DNA of 64,000 nt from Asterella californica (lineage: Eukaryota > Streptophyta > Marchantiopsida > Marchantiales > Aytoniaceae): positions 248,001 through 312,000 of the forward strand of contig JAYKYS010000024.1 in NCBI GenBank assembly GCA_036924285.1. The letters run 5' to 3'. This document shows, piece by piece, positions 50,859 through 63,239 of the stretch (positions are counted from its first letter, which is position 1; each line of letters begins with the position of its first letter). The position numbers and the translations under genes were made by a program. The notes beneath the pieces are model-generated. The model saw nothing but the letters and a program-made list of their open reading frames with translations. It did not search any database and was not told the DNA's origin.

Positions 50859-51149
50859 TCCGGGGACCAGAGGGACGATCCCTCCAATAGGGACATCGTC
50901 TCCCAAGGTGGGACAGAGGGTCTCCTTGGCCCTCGTCCTTACAGTACATTTCCTTACTCACCTGGTCACCCGGTTTCATCTTGGATTTCCTTTGGCGAGC
51001 AGTCGAGTTCCTCCTTTTCTCGACCTCGGTCTCCTCCGCATTTGTTGGCAGGCCTTCAGGGTTTCACATCTGGAAGTCGGACTCCTCCACCGACGCCACC
51101 TAGACCTTGTGCCCTTGTTACTACAACGGGCGATCTCTCTATCCTGTGA

Positions 51150-53711
51150 CATCAGCGACTCGGTCATATCAACCATCATCGCGTCCATGAGCTGAGCCAC
51201 CGTAGGTATGTTACCGGCCTTCCTTCCTTCCCGCTCTCTGAGGATATTTGTCCAGCTTGTGCACGCACTAAATTCCCACGTGCCAACTCCACTCGATCCA
51301 CTCGTCCTCTGGCACTGGTCCATTCTGATATTAGTGGTCGCATCTCTCCTTGCACGTTTTCTGGCTATGAGTACTTCATCACCTTTATTGATGACTACTC
51401 GCACTACACTGTCACTCGTCTTCTCTACTATAAGAGTGACTGTTTTGTTACTTTCCGGGAATATCTAGCATTTGCTGAGCGCGCCACTGGTCAATCTCTT
51501 GTCACTTTGCGATCTGACAATGGCGGGGAATATCGTTCAGCTGCTTTTGACGCTTTCTGTCGCGAGCGTGGCATCCAGCGTCAATTCACAGTCCCTTATT
51601 CTCCTCAGCAGAATGGCGTTGCTGAACGTAAGAACCGCAGCTTGCTTAATGCTGTCCGTTCTATGCTTTACACTTCCAAGCTTATCAAGCCCTTCTGGGG
51701 TGAAGCAATCACCTGCGTCACCTTCCTTCAGAACCGGTGTCCGTCCAAGGCTATTCCGTCTATGACTACACCTTATGAACTCTGGCACTCCTATGCCTCC
51801 ACAACTCCTCGTCGACCCGATCTCTCCTTTCTGCGCGTCTTTGACTGTCGCGCTTTTTCCCAGGTCTCCGAGGTTGAGCGCACAAAGCTCGATGATCGCT
51901 CTCACGAGTGTATCTTCCTTGGCTATAGCGGTCAGAGTAAGGGTTACCGTCTCCAAAGAAAATCTGACGGTCATACCTTCACCTCTCGTGATGTTATCTT
52001 CGATGAGTCTTCCCCGACTCTCCCTCCCACATCCACCTCCTTTGCTGACCTCCCACTCACTCAAGCGTCTCCTGAGACCGACGTCCATTTTTATCATATT
52101 GTGCCCGCCCCTTCAGCTGGTCCAGCTCATGTCTCGTCCGTCTCTCCCGGTTTCCCTTCAGTGGGAGTTCCTCTGCCATCTCTTGCCAATCCAGCTCCAA
52201 CCCCATCCGTTGGTCTTGGATCTGGAGGAGGAGTCTCTAGCAGTCATGGCCTTGGCGGAGGAGTCACCAGCAGTACACAGTCCAGTGGGAGCAATCGCCC
52301 TCCACGTTCTCACTCCTCAAACCATCACTCTCCCCCTGCAGAGAACTTGAGCCCGCGCCATCCTTATCTTCGGCGCACATCACCACGCTCACCACGAGTT
52401 TCTGGCTCCATCCACAGCGAGTCCTCCCTTCCTCCATTGGATTTCTCAGCACTGCCTCCATTGAGACGATCAGCTCGTCATTCAGTTCCTCCACAACGGA
52501 ACCCAGATGAAGGATACGACCCTTCATCGCTGATCTCGAAGTCTCGAAAGAACACCAAGCGTGCATTGATGGTAACTCTTAAACCAGTGCCAATGGAACC
52601 TGTTTCTTACACAGAAGCAGTATCTTCTCCTGATGCCGATCAGTGGAGAAGAGCAATAGAGGAGGAGTTAGATTCCCATGAAAACAGAAACGTTTACTAC
52701 TTGCACCAGAAACAGCACTTCGTCATCCTTGCCCTCTACGTGGATGACACTATGATTGCCAGCAGCAGTGAGGCTCTACTGTCTCACGTAAAAGGAAAAC
52801 TGAGCTCACGGTTCAACATGACTGACATCGGTCCAGTCCATCATTGCCTTAGCATTGAGATTAACCGTGATCCATCTTTTGGCACTATCAGACTTAGTCA
52901 AACTTTATATTTGACACAAAAACTATTTCAGTTTAGCTTACAGGATTGCAAACCCGTAAGCACCCCTTTAGTTACAGGTGAGAAACTTTCCTCGGATGAC
53001 TCCCCTGTCACTGAGAATGAAAAGAAGCTATGTAATAGTTATCCTTACCAGAGTGCAGCCGGCTCTATTAATTGGGCCGCAATATGCACTCGTCCTGATT
53101 TGTCTTATCCCATTAGTGTACTCTCCCAGTTCATGAGTAGTCCTGGACCCAAGCACATTGCCGCTATGAAGCGGATTTTCCGTTACATCAAAGGAACTTT
53201 AAATTTGTACCTTGAGTATGCTCACTCACCCCAGCCCTACTCTCTGTTCGGTTACACTGACGCTGACTGGGGAGGACATGCGGAGACAAGGCGATCCACA
53301 TCAGGTCACTGCTTCATCTACTCTGGAGGAGCCATCAGCTGGTCCTCCAAGAGACAGAAGTCAGTAGCCCTATCAAGTACAGAGGCAGAATATATAGCTC
53401 TTAGCACGAGCTGTTCAGAGACAATCTGGTTACGTCAGCTCCTGACCGACATCGGATTGCATGACAAGGAGCCGACCGTTACATATTGTGACAACCAAAG
53501 TGCTATGGCCCTTGTCGACACCAGCAAGTTCCACGACCGTACGAAGCACATCGACATCCGATATCACTTCATCAAAGATCACGTCGCTAGAAAAGTTATA
53601 GAAGTTAGATATTGTCCTACTGAGGACATGGTTGCAGATATTCTGACAAAGAGCTTACCAGCTCCCAAGTTGGACTATCTACTACCGAAGCTAGGAATGT
53701 TTTCTAGCTAA
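51150..53711 (+). pseudogene. Copia-2 Pol: integrase, truncated reverse transcriptase, RNase H
   Basis: The integrase finger HQRLGHINHHRVHEL with CPACART is in frame with the rest but preceded by TGA at 51147-51149, where Copia elements normally have Trp. The integrase core has the acidic residues in LVHSDISG, LRSDNGGEY and NGVAERKN. Reverse transcriptase begins QWRRAIEEELDSH, then jumps to VILALYVDDTMIAS, so roughly 150 residues including fingers and most of the palm are missing, without a change of frame. RNase H is complete (TDADWGGH, SKRQKSVALSSTEAEY, CDNQSAMAL, HIDIRYH). The enzyme cannot polymerise in this form. Confidence 0.88.
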
Positions 53712-53746
53712 GTAATATTTTTATCCGAACTGTTACTGAGTGGGAG

Positions 53747-54006
53747 TGTTAGAATACCGTACACAGTGTGAATACTCCTTTTACAGTAAGCAGTTCAGGC
53801 TTTTAGATGGTGACCTTTCGTAAGGTCACCAAGGCCAAGACCCAAGGTATATTATTCAGGCCCAAGGCCATTGTACATTATTGAGTATTCATTTACTTGG
53901 TTTTGCCTACACTCCCTTGAGGAGCTCTCCCACACTCTCATATTGTCCTTATGCCGTGATTTAGAGTTTTGCCTTAGCCTATTCTACTAGCAGTCCATTT
54001 CCAACA
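53747..54006 (+). repeat. Copia-2 3' LTR (260 bp)
   Basis: Preceded by the purine tract GAGTGGGAG and followed by ATATC. Slightly longer than the 5' LTR through small indels near 53840-53850. Confidence 0.95.
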
Positions 54007-54011
54007 ATATC

Positions 54012-55382
54012 GACCTTACAGGTTGTGTTAGCCAGGTACCTTGTCCCGTGACCTGCTATTAGGTTGGGGATCGCCCTTTACAATCCTAGGCGAGGGGTTG
54101 AAGCTTCCTGCCGGGAAGACTCAGTCAGTACTAGTGCATAAAGCTCCAACACTTCAAACCCGAGAGCTTAGGAGATCCTAAGCATTCAGATCCGACTACG
54201 TGCCATGCGAAGCCTCTCCCTGTGCCGCAAGAATGTTTTAACAGTTTACAGGATATGCAGAAGATTGACTTGCATGTGATCGTCCTTACGTGCTTTTTGT
54301 TTGGAAACAAGACGAAGCTAAGCAATAATTCCTTTCAACGTGAATCAGTTGGAAGTAAGAACTATTAACGCGATTAGTTCAATAAGAGAAGTTTGAGATC
54401 GGAGTGTTTTCATTTTTTATTTGAGTGATTGCTTCATGCCTGCTGACGGGGATGTTCTTCTTAGAATTTTAACTACGGATCTGTGCAGACCAGGGATTCA
54501 TAGGCAAAGAAATTGTTGGTCATGCCTTGCAGCACATGCAATTGTGTGTGCACGAATCCTCCAGATGAAGGATGCATCGGGCTTCCTGAGAACTGGCAGG
54601 CGCATTTGTACCGCACCAAGATCAGGAGTACCTCTGTCTCGTCTGCTAATGACGTAAAACTGTTCGGATCTACACTAAAGGTCGGTATTCATATATCCTT
54701 ACTGCTTATGTTGGTTACGACACATGTTCATCTTTTGAATGATTTATAGTGAAGCGTTAGGTGCCTAAAGTGATTTGCCGTGTAAAGCAAGAGGTGCTTT
54801 TCTTTTATCTATTGATAGAACACTAAGCTTGGTACGTGGCTGCAGCAAATCTGTAACCAGTTGAATATTTTAACCGGACGGTGGCTCTTTTTGAAGAACG
54901 TCTTCCCCATTGAGAAGATAAGGTACTTGATTCGAAGTACATCTCATCGTGAACTTGCACTGCTCCAGATATGAGATTTTAAGACCGATAGGTTCATCTC
55001 TTATGCTTATGATAACGCTTGTCACCAGTTACAGACTGGTAGGCATATCTAGCTCAGTAACGGTGATGACAGAGATTTTGTTGAGTTGGCTTCAAATACG
55101 TCAAGCCTCCGTGAAGAGAAATATTTGATTGGAAACATAATTTTTGACAAACTTTTACTTTAAAAGCATTTAAAAGCATTAAAGATATATTTTTTAAACT
55201 CCAATATTCATTGTTCTGTTGCATAACAGATGATACGCATAGAGAGGCTTTCAGGTGAACTAACACCAGATGAACAGTATGAAGATCCTTGCAACATACA
55301 CGGGTAACTGGAGCTGAGAAACGTATTAGAAGTTTCATACCTAGATCTCCTGTAAATTGTTTTTACACTTTCTCTCCTTCAG
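54012..55382. other. Region right of Copia-2, no assigned gene
   Basis: By position it continues the sequence that contained the WD40-like exon. A plus-strand frame at about 54520-54670 encodes CNCVCTNPPDEGCIGLPENW and further polar residues and could be an exon; no domain is recognised. No further WD40 blade was found. Confidence 0.35.
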
Positions 55383-55579
55383 AAACTCATGATCAGTCTA
55401 TGACATTCAACACCCTCTTTGCACACAAGTTGACAATTAGTGCTCAAGAGCGCATTTCATTATGTACACTAGCTGTAGCAGCTTGTTTGTTTCAGTATGT
55501 ATTCAAGCAGATTATGAAAATGTATAATCACTATCGAAATTGGTTGTCTCCTGGTTCTTCAGAGCAAGATGAATCGTAA
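55383..55579 (+). other. Candidate terminal exon of an unidentified gene
   Basis: Preceded by CTTTCTCTCCTTCAG, a strong acceptor, and a possible upstream donor CACGGGTAACT at about 55300. The frame encodes about 65 residues ending in GSSEQDES before a stop, with a hydrophobic stretch LCTLAVAACLFQYVF that could be a membrane helix. No family recognised. Confidence 0.35.
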
Positions 55580-56540
55580 GGAGTTCTTGTCTGAGATATG
55601 TCCAAACATAGAGTACGCTTGAACTGGAGAGAAGAACTTGAGCTTCAGAGTCTTACAGTTGCACCTCTTGACCCACATACTTCAAGCTTCTCTCACTTTA
55701 TAAAGTCACGCTGAAAAGTATCAAACAGATCTCAAATCAGATCAAACATTATCTCAAATCCAGATAAGAATAAAGAAAAGAGTCACAAAGCATTGAGGAT
55801 AATATTGATAGTGCAAGACTAAGCGACAAAGAACACTATGCAATCTATCTGCAATATGTGCATTCAACCCATCTCTTCCTCCAAATATCAAGAATCCTCA
55901 GGTACAAGATGTCAAGAACCATGGACTCTTAGCCCTCCGTCACTTGAACAAGTCTGTGTAAGTGAGAACAGGACAAGGCTGCTATCAAGCTGTAGAACTT
56001 TTTAATCATCAGATCTGGAAAAGGAGGAGAAACAATCCCTAAACCAAAGGACCATTGAACATCCAATCAACCGCAGGAAAGAGCGCATGTAGATTTAAAC
56101 ATCTGTCAGCAGTTCATCAACTGAAGCAGACGGAAGTCATTCTATCACTTGGAAGTGTCTCGCCTCTAATTTAATCACTATGAGTCAAAGATTTTGTAAC
56201 AGAACATTTAGAATCATCACAAAGTTACGTCAGCTACAATTTGCTTAACTCTGTCATTATACCAGTCTGAGTTGATCTAAGAGAGAAAGGGAGAAAGTGA
56301 TTCACAAGGTGGTGGAACTCTACCATACTCTCTAGCATAAGAACATAAGTTTAACATAACATAAGCTTAAGAAAGCTGTATCAAAGCTTGATCAAGACGA
56401 AGAAGGTTTATGTAATTCGCTTCTTACCAAGTAGAGATCTAAAACACTTCCGAGCATAAAGTATATCCCTATCTTCTCTTATGTGTAATACATCACAAAT
56501 TCCACTCCTATCTTCTCGTAAAATTTACTAAAATTAATTT
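55580..56540. other. Intergenic, 3' flank of the minus-strand Roco gene
   Basis: AT-rich, no open frame of note. It should contain the 3' untranslated region of the LRR-Roc-COR gene. Confidence 0.5.
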
Positions 56541-59500
56541 CTATTTTTCTAACAAAAGATTCCTCTTTCCGCTCTTCACACACCCTTCGCACAACCAGGC
56601 AAATGGATCATCACTATAATTTCTATATCTTACTAAATGCAACTTGAACAATCGAGCGTAGTCCGCACGAGTTAGATTCTTGTCTAAATGATCTCTGAAA
56701 CAAAACCAAGCTTCTTCAGTAGATCCGCAAGCTTCCAACAATGCTGGATCTTTATCCAATTCAACCTTCAGATCATCAAGAACAACACTTGTAGCTGTAG
56801 ATAATACAATGCAACCTCCTGTTGCAAGGTTGGAGATATCAGGAACCACACTACCTAAATTTGCTGTGACTTGCGCTCCAATCTTCAGAAGTACCCATAT
56901 CATGTAAAGCGAAACCATAGATAGTTTCCTCATGGCTTTGGAGAACTCATCTTCTTTCTCGAAGCGCACTTCTAAACCTTCTTGGTTCTCAACAAAATGT
57001 GGTGATCGATGTCTTACCTCACACATCAAGTGGAGACGCACTGCTTTGCTAAAGAACATCTTCGCGTTCACTTTCTCCCTCAAAGTCACATCTCCCTCGG
57101 TAAAATATGGACGACTAGGAGTTCTGTGCTCATCTTTTGACCTCATATAGCCAATGATGTTGTCCACTGTTGAAGTCACATGCGACATTTGTCTCCCCAT
57201 CTCATCCAAGATTGACTTGAATTTCTTCAAGTCATCTCTTACTTGCTGAAAACCTGCATCAATTCTTTGCTCTAAACGTTGCAAGTTCGTCGTCAACCTT
57301 TCTTCAGAGTGATGTATTTCATCACGTAAAAACTTGAATTCTGCAGACAATGGAATATCATGTCTCGTCTTCAAAGACGATGTGGACATCAGTAATCTCG
57401 AAGATTCTAGCTTACCGCCGCTTTGTACAGAAGACTCTTCTGATGAGAGATGATATTGTGCTCCTACAGCTGGACAATGAATCGCAAGCTCACACTTGAC
57501 AGATTCATCGTTCAATCGGTTTGAAAACTGCCGTAACTCAATAAGACTTTCCTGTAAATCCTCATGGTTTTCAGGAACCAAGACACATGTAAGAACATCA
57601 TTGACATCCTTTGATGTCAAGAGAGTTGTTGCTCGTTGGAACTCTTGAGGCAAGTTGAACTGAGCATCAGCAGATTTTATTTCAGGCCAAGTATGTTGAT
57701 AGTCAAACAAAGACTCCTCCGCATCCGTTGAAGTTCTCCCAAGTTGCCTCTCAACATCGATCTGGAAGCGTTTCTTCAGGTCTTCTATCAGCACAACTTG
57801 ATTCTTTGTTCTCAGTTTGCAAGGTGTCAACTGTTTCACACACTCTGGTCGAAGAATTGAGACAACAAGTTGCACGCCTGGACAACCTCTTTCAGAAGCA
57901 CAAAACTGAATCAGATCTTTCACCACATTCTCTTGCACAAAGTCGACCGCAGAATCTCGAATCTTTTCTTCAGAGAACTTTACCATGATGTCAATATGAC
58001 TTTGTGCATATTGGTCCGTCTCCAAAACGATGATGCAACCGTTGCTTAAAATCTTCATGTGATAGTAAGAAAATGTGAAGTTATCATCAACCACTCCTAG
58101 ATCCTCCATCTGTTTTCGAAGGTGTATCTTGATATTCAAAATACAAAAAGGAAACAAGAAACAATTTCAATAAATTGTTGATCTTTCACCTATCAAGCTG
58201 AAACTGGCTTTTGAAAATATAAAACACACAAATCAATACATTATCAATATAATTTCACAGAATTATGTTGTCAAGGACATCAGAAACGCTAAGATGCAGC
58301 AAGTTTCATATCTTATCATGGTCAACATGAAATAAAAAAATCTGTATATTTCAAAAAGTAATATAAAGTCATGGTTGAAATCATAACTTACTTGATATTT
58401 GGGATAAAATGCTGCAGTGAGTGAAGTCCTATCTTGATCACGACACTCTACCCGGAATCCAAAATACATTGGTCGTGCAGCAGATTCTTCTCTCCAATTC
58501 GTTATGTTGATCATCCTTGAAATCCCCTCCGAAACAACATCCACCTTCGCACGATTCAAGATGATTGGCATGAAGTATTTGGTCACACCGTCTTGTTGAA
58601 GCTTGTGACAAAGATCCAGTTGGATCAAGAGCTCTTTCACCATCTTGTGATCCATATTGATATGTGGATTCTTCTGTTGTACAATGTTTATCAATGTAGA
58701 CAAGTCTTGAGAACTGATAAAACCTGATCCATCTATACCTTCACATTGGAATGAAGATAGACCCAATCTTGATTGTTGTTTCCCACCTGCAATGATGAGT
58801 TCTCCCAACAGGTTTTGTGATAACCAGTTAAGTTGAACCACTATCAAGTTTTCAAGACTCTTTTCTCCAGTAGCTTCCTCATGTGGGAGAATTGCACTTG
58901 GCATCATACATATCGCACCTATGTCGTGCATGTATGAAGCAACTCCATATAACACACTTCTTCCTGCACCATGTGTATATTTGAACTGATTGAGATCTAT
59001 ATGGTTCGAAGAGCAAAAGTCATAAAACTTATAGGTCAACCAGATCGGTGAAGATTTGACTTCTTTTGGTAGTTTCATCACCTTAGAAGCCAAGTCAGCA
59101 CAAGCTTTTGGGACTCTAGGGCTCTTGTCTCTCAACAAGTTCTTCATACAATGAAGAACAAGGTCAGTGATGGGTTGCACCTCCTTCTCAACAGTGGCAT
59201 CACAGTGATGTAAGAGATCATCATTGTCTATGGTGACATCAATTTTGGGACAGAGTTCCAAAACGCCTTGGAATCTTGCCTGCAAAGCTTTGACAGTATC
59301 CTCAAATCCAGTTGTATCCAGCTTGACTTGGCTTTTATGACAATCTTTGTGAGTGATGACGACCAATACTTGTGGAAGAATGCGTCCTGTGATAATGTTG
59401 GATGCAATAAAACGAAGCCAAGACATCAATTCATCACGGAAGGAGTCATCTACCTTGTGCTTCAACACTCCTTTCTCTCCATGGCCTTGAAATGGATTGA

Positions 59501-62500
59501 ACGCGAAGATGAAGATGCACGCTTGACTCATCCTGGGAAAGAGAATATTTTGAAGAGCTCGAAAGACTTCTTGGCCAGCCAAATCCCAAATTGAAATGGT
59601 AGCAAATTCTTCTTCACATAACAACTCCACTTCGATCCCCTTGGTCCTCCTCATACGAGATATGAACTTATGTCCTTTTCTCCGAATGATAGACTCTGAG
59701 TTACTTTTCCTGGACATGGTGCTCATCATTGTCCTTTTCAGAGTTGTCTTTCCTGCAACGAGAATAGAAAATTGATAAGTAATAATTTAATTATCAAAGT
59801 TTCCATATTTTAATTAAACATCAAACTGGATCACAGTTTGTTTGTAAGCTTCATAAATTAAGGAAAATAATTGATCTTCCACTAAAATCTTTAATTGGTA
59901 AGTTATCAAATCTAAATGTTGCTTGAGTTCTAAACTTCCGATAGTACAAAAAAGAACGTGCTTAACACTTCCACCGGATAAACAAGCTTGGCATGCAGAC
60001 TTAAGGCATGTAGACTTATCCAGTTTTACAATATACTTCAATACTCTATTAGCACAATATGGGTATCAATCTTACGGAAACAGTTTATTGGAACTAGAAA
60101 TAGGAGTTTTGCTAAGTCAAAATACATTACATTGAGTGTCTTTTTTACAATACTGTAATGTATTTTTGCTATTTCCTAGAGAACGTCTAATACATCTAGT
60201 AGGGACAAGCTTAAACTTTGCATATACAATAATCATCATTTTTCATTCCAAATTTGTCACAATAATGTGGTTACTATATATTAGATATATTCATTCTCTC
60301 TTGTTAAGTCTTATAACAAGTAATGGTGAGCTCATAGAGGCTACATCTGAACATGAGAGGAAAGATATGTGAATAGATTTTACAGATTTTTCAGGATTAT
60401 AATATCTATGAACTGATGAAAAACTTGATGAAAAAACCTTAATACCCAAACTCACCCGAAAGAAAAAGAATAAATACGGTTAGGGTTTAAAAGTGCACGG
60501 ACATCCTATCGGTCAATTTGAACCATGGTGGGAAATTAAAAGGATGCTTATTATGACGAGAGACTGCTAGCGCTCATGAACGGTCTTCCAAACAGTTATC
60601 TCTCGAAGTACCTTCACCTTGCTATTTATACGCAAACTTCAAGAGAGCGAGGGCATTGCATTAGAAGGTGATGTCTGAAAAGTGCGACCGTAGAGAGTGA
60701 TTTCAGATATATATATATATCAGGAAAGATATTGAAAAGGAAAATATGACTGTGAAAGTTGACTAGGTTAAAAATTCTATAACAAAACTTTCTCTATACA
60801 AAACATTATATTTCGTATGAGTCAAACTCACGATGAAGGATAGCATACTATATTCCCCTTCTCTCTCTTTTATGGACACCATATCATCATTCATTGCTTC
60901 TCACTGTTACTAGTGTAGAAGTGAGAACGCGTGATGGAACAAAGAAATATACAAAGAAGAGTTAACAAAACATATCTAGACTTTAAGAACTAGAAATTGA
61001 GGAACATCAAAAAGTTTTCAATTGTACGAAATTAACTATACCTCTAACTCGCGCATTCATCTGATTCGATTTGTTGATTTGTGCTATTTTTAATCTTTAA
61101 TCTTTTTTGAGTTCTTGTACCTTCCAACTCTCTTAAGTATATTCTAAGAAAAGTGAATAGCAACTTGAATGACATGCATACTCACAAGTTGAGAGTGATG
61201 AAGTTTACCTGCAAATGGTTCTCCGCACAAGAACACCCGACCTGCTTTCGCTCCGTCGAATGTCAATTTTGCATCTGCAAGGACCGAAAAATAGCCCGCC
61301 TGCTTCTTGTTTCTTCTCAACGCTTCCTCGATGAGGACATTCTTTCCATCTCCCTCCCATCTTGTGTATTCTACATCTATCCTCTCTAAAATGAAGTTCA
61401 CTTGAAGTAGATCCATCATATCTCTAAAGTTATCATCATCCAGATCATCCGAATGGTGGAGGTTCAAATATCTAATGGATGTGTTTCTACGCAGATGAGA
61501 GAAAAGATTCCTCCATCCGTCCTTGGAACTGCTTCTACCATCACTTATCTTCAACTTCTCCACTGAGGAGTTGGAAGCCAACTTGTCTACAAAGGATGTA
61601 AAGTTCTGGATGCCTACATCAGCATCGGAGATGGTTAACTCTTTTAACCAGGTAGAAGTTCCTGTAGAACTGACGGCTCTTTCTAAGAAGACAAGCTTCT
61701 GAGAAACGTCTGAATGTCGAGACGAGCTAAAAGAAATGTCAAGATGTATACGTAACGAAGAGGTTCTTTGACTAGCGTTCCACATTTCTGTAAGATCATA
61801 TTCCACAGCTTCCATCTCCTGTTTTGACTCGTCCCCGATGGAGAGATAAATACAGAACTGAAGTAATGTGGGTGGATGGAGAAGACTTCTTCCTATGTTT
61901 TTCCAGTCATCTAGGCTAAAGTGAATCAAAAGCTCATTCAAGTTTTCATTATCGGACGTACTAATGAAAATAGAGGTGATGTTGCCACTTATAAGACTAG
62001 GCAATGCTTGTGCTGTTACTCCTCCCAAACTCCCCAGGAGCTCTAGACGTTCTAGAATAGGATATGAGCATGTTGCACCATATACCTCCACAAGAACATG
62101 CATCAGTTCCTTGCCTACCATAAGGTTCTTCAAACGAGCAGAACCCTTTAGTGCACATGACATAGCTTCTTTAGCATCTGTGTTTAATAGAGGTACATAC
62201 CCCAAGGTAAGTTCCTCAAGGTAGGGTGCACAAGATATGATTTCTGCCACAGACAGCATAACGCTTCCTTCAGCATCGCTTCCATAGAAGCTCAGATACT
62301 TCAACTCATGATGCTGCTTTGGTCGGAGAGCGGAGGCGACTTCCGCGACCAACTTTGCTCTTAATCCCACTTTGACTCCTGTTCCAAGAGTTAGCTCTCG
62401 GAGGTTAAGAGACCGGCTGATAAGTTTCTGGAACTGAGGGCCAATCAACGCATCTTCCTCTGCAGACTCGAGTGAGCTTATCCGAATGTCTTCCAACTGA

Positions 62501-62895
62501 GCGGTAGCTTGGAAGTGTATCAGAAGAGTTTCCCATTCCTTCACCGAAAAATGCCAACTTGCCACGTAGTCACTATAGAAACTCTTCAGAGAGTTGCAGG
62601 TACCCAGTGCTTCTAACACCATTAGTCGCACCTCCGTGCGCCTACGACATTCTCGCCCTTCCGGTCTGAAGAAATCACCATACTCTTCATACTCTAACCC
62701 TGGCAAAGACTCCACGGGTTTCTCACCGGGACTCAAACTCCCCGCAAGACGACGCAACAAATCTTGGAGCGCTTGAGGAAGCGGAAGCTGTGAGTCGGCT
62801 TCCTCTGTTTCTGTCTCCTGACTAACCTTCTCACGAAGGCTCTCCGCAGCTCCACTTTCCACCTGAAGCACCTCCACTCCATCTCTGTGCTCCAT
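56541..62895 (-). CDS. LRR-Roc-COR (Roco, TORNADO1-like) protein, three exons
   Basis: Exons 62895-61209, 59752-58392 and 58127-56541; introns (1456 and 264 bp) start GT and end AG, and the joined length is 1545 codons. Exon 1 encodes leucine-rich repeats (LRELTLG, LEELTLG, LKELTISD, IRYLNLHH) and ends inside the P-loop. Exon 2 completes it as GEPFAGKTT (residues 558-566) and holds the Roc switch DLAGQE (619) and the guanine motif THKD (696), then COR-like sequence (VVQLNWLSQNLLGELI). Exon 3 has a coiled coil (around 57150-57350) and a Cys/Trp-containing tail. Known Roco proteins are GTP-regulated signalling proteins; plant TORNADO1 acts in growth patterning. I see no kinase domain. All nucleotide-binding motifs are present, so it is probably functional. 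Confidence 0.85.
59753..61208 (-). other. Intron 1 of the Roco gene
   Basis: Donor GCAG/GTAAAC and acceptor TTGCAG/GA split the P-loop glycine codon. AT-rich, with a short TA microsatellite at about 60707-60721. No mobile element is recognised in it. Confidence 0.8.
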
Positions 62896-63227
62896 ACTTC
62901 GACTCCAAGCTTCTATATCTGCCGCTTGGGAGCTATTTTCATGAGCACGATGACGATGACAACTGAATCAGAATTCAAGTATGAACTGCACATATTCATG
63001 GATTTAATTAGAGAGGGTCCTTATGATCATAAGCGACGATTCATGATGTTCCTCCAGTTGACGTCAAGAAACCGAGATACTATATATCGTAAACTTACTC
63101 TTGTCTGGTGAGCTTGAAGAGAAGAAGTTTCTAGCTCCTGGATCGACGATGAGCTTCAGAGGATTGCAGTCGCAAGAAAGTTGTTGAGGTTGACGTTGAG
63201 ATGGTCAAACTAAAACTTCAGAACGTC

Positions 63228-63233
63228 TTTATA
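63228..63233 (-). promoter_or_regulatory. Candidate TATA box of the Roco gene
   Basis: On the minus strand CTATAAAGAC lies 333 bases upstream of the ATG at 62895. It would give a 5' untranslated region of about 300 bases. No other strong TATA box is nearer. Confidence 0.4.
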
Positions 63234-63239
63234 GTCGCA

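Larger units (their letters stand above)
48019..54006 (+). mobile_element. Copia-2: Ty1/copia element, young but defective
   Basis: LTRs 48019-48276 and 53747-54006 (TGTTAGAATACC to TTTCCAACA) are flanked by a perfect ATATC duplication (48014-48018 and 54007-54011). It has an initiator-Met primer site, gag-protease ORF, integrase, a truncated reverse transcriptase and RNase H. The order protease-integrase-reverse transcriptase is that of Copia. LTRs differ by a few substitutions and two small indels. A GC-rich hairpin cluster lies between protease and integrase. Confidence 0.93.

Noticed and set aside
50286..51404. Several overlapping long frames on both strands (up to 241 codons)
   Set aside because: They lie in the GC-rich hairpin cluster and adjoining sequence, where stop codons are rare by composition; products are Gly/Pro/Arg-rich with no domain.
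60706..60723. TA microsatellite in the Roco intron
   Set aside because: Short simple repeat of a common kind, no further signal.
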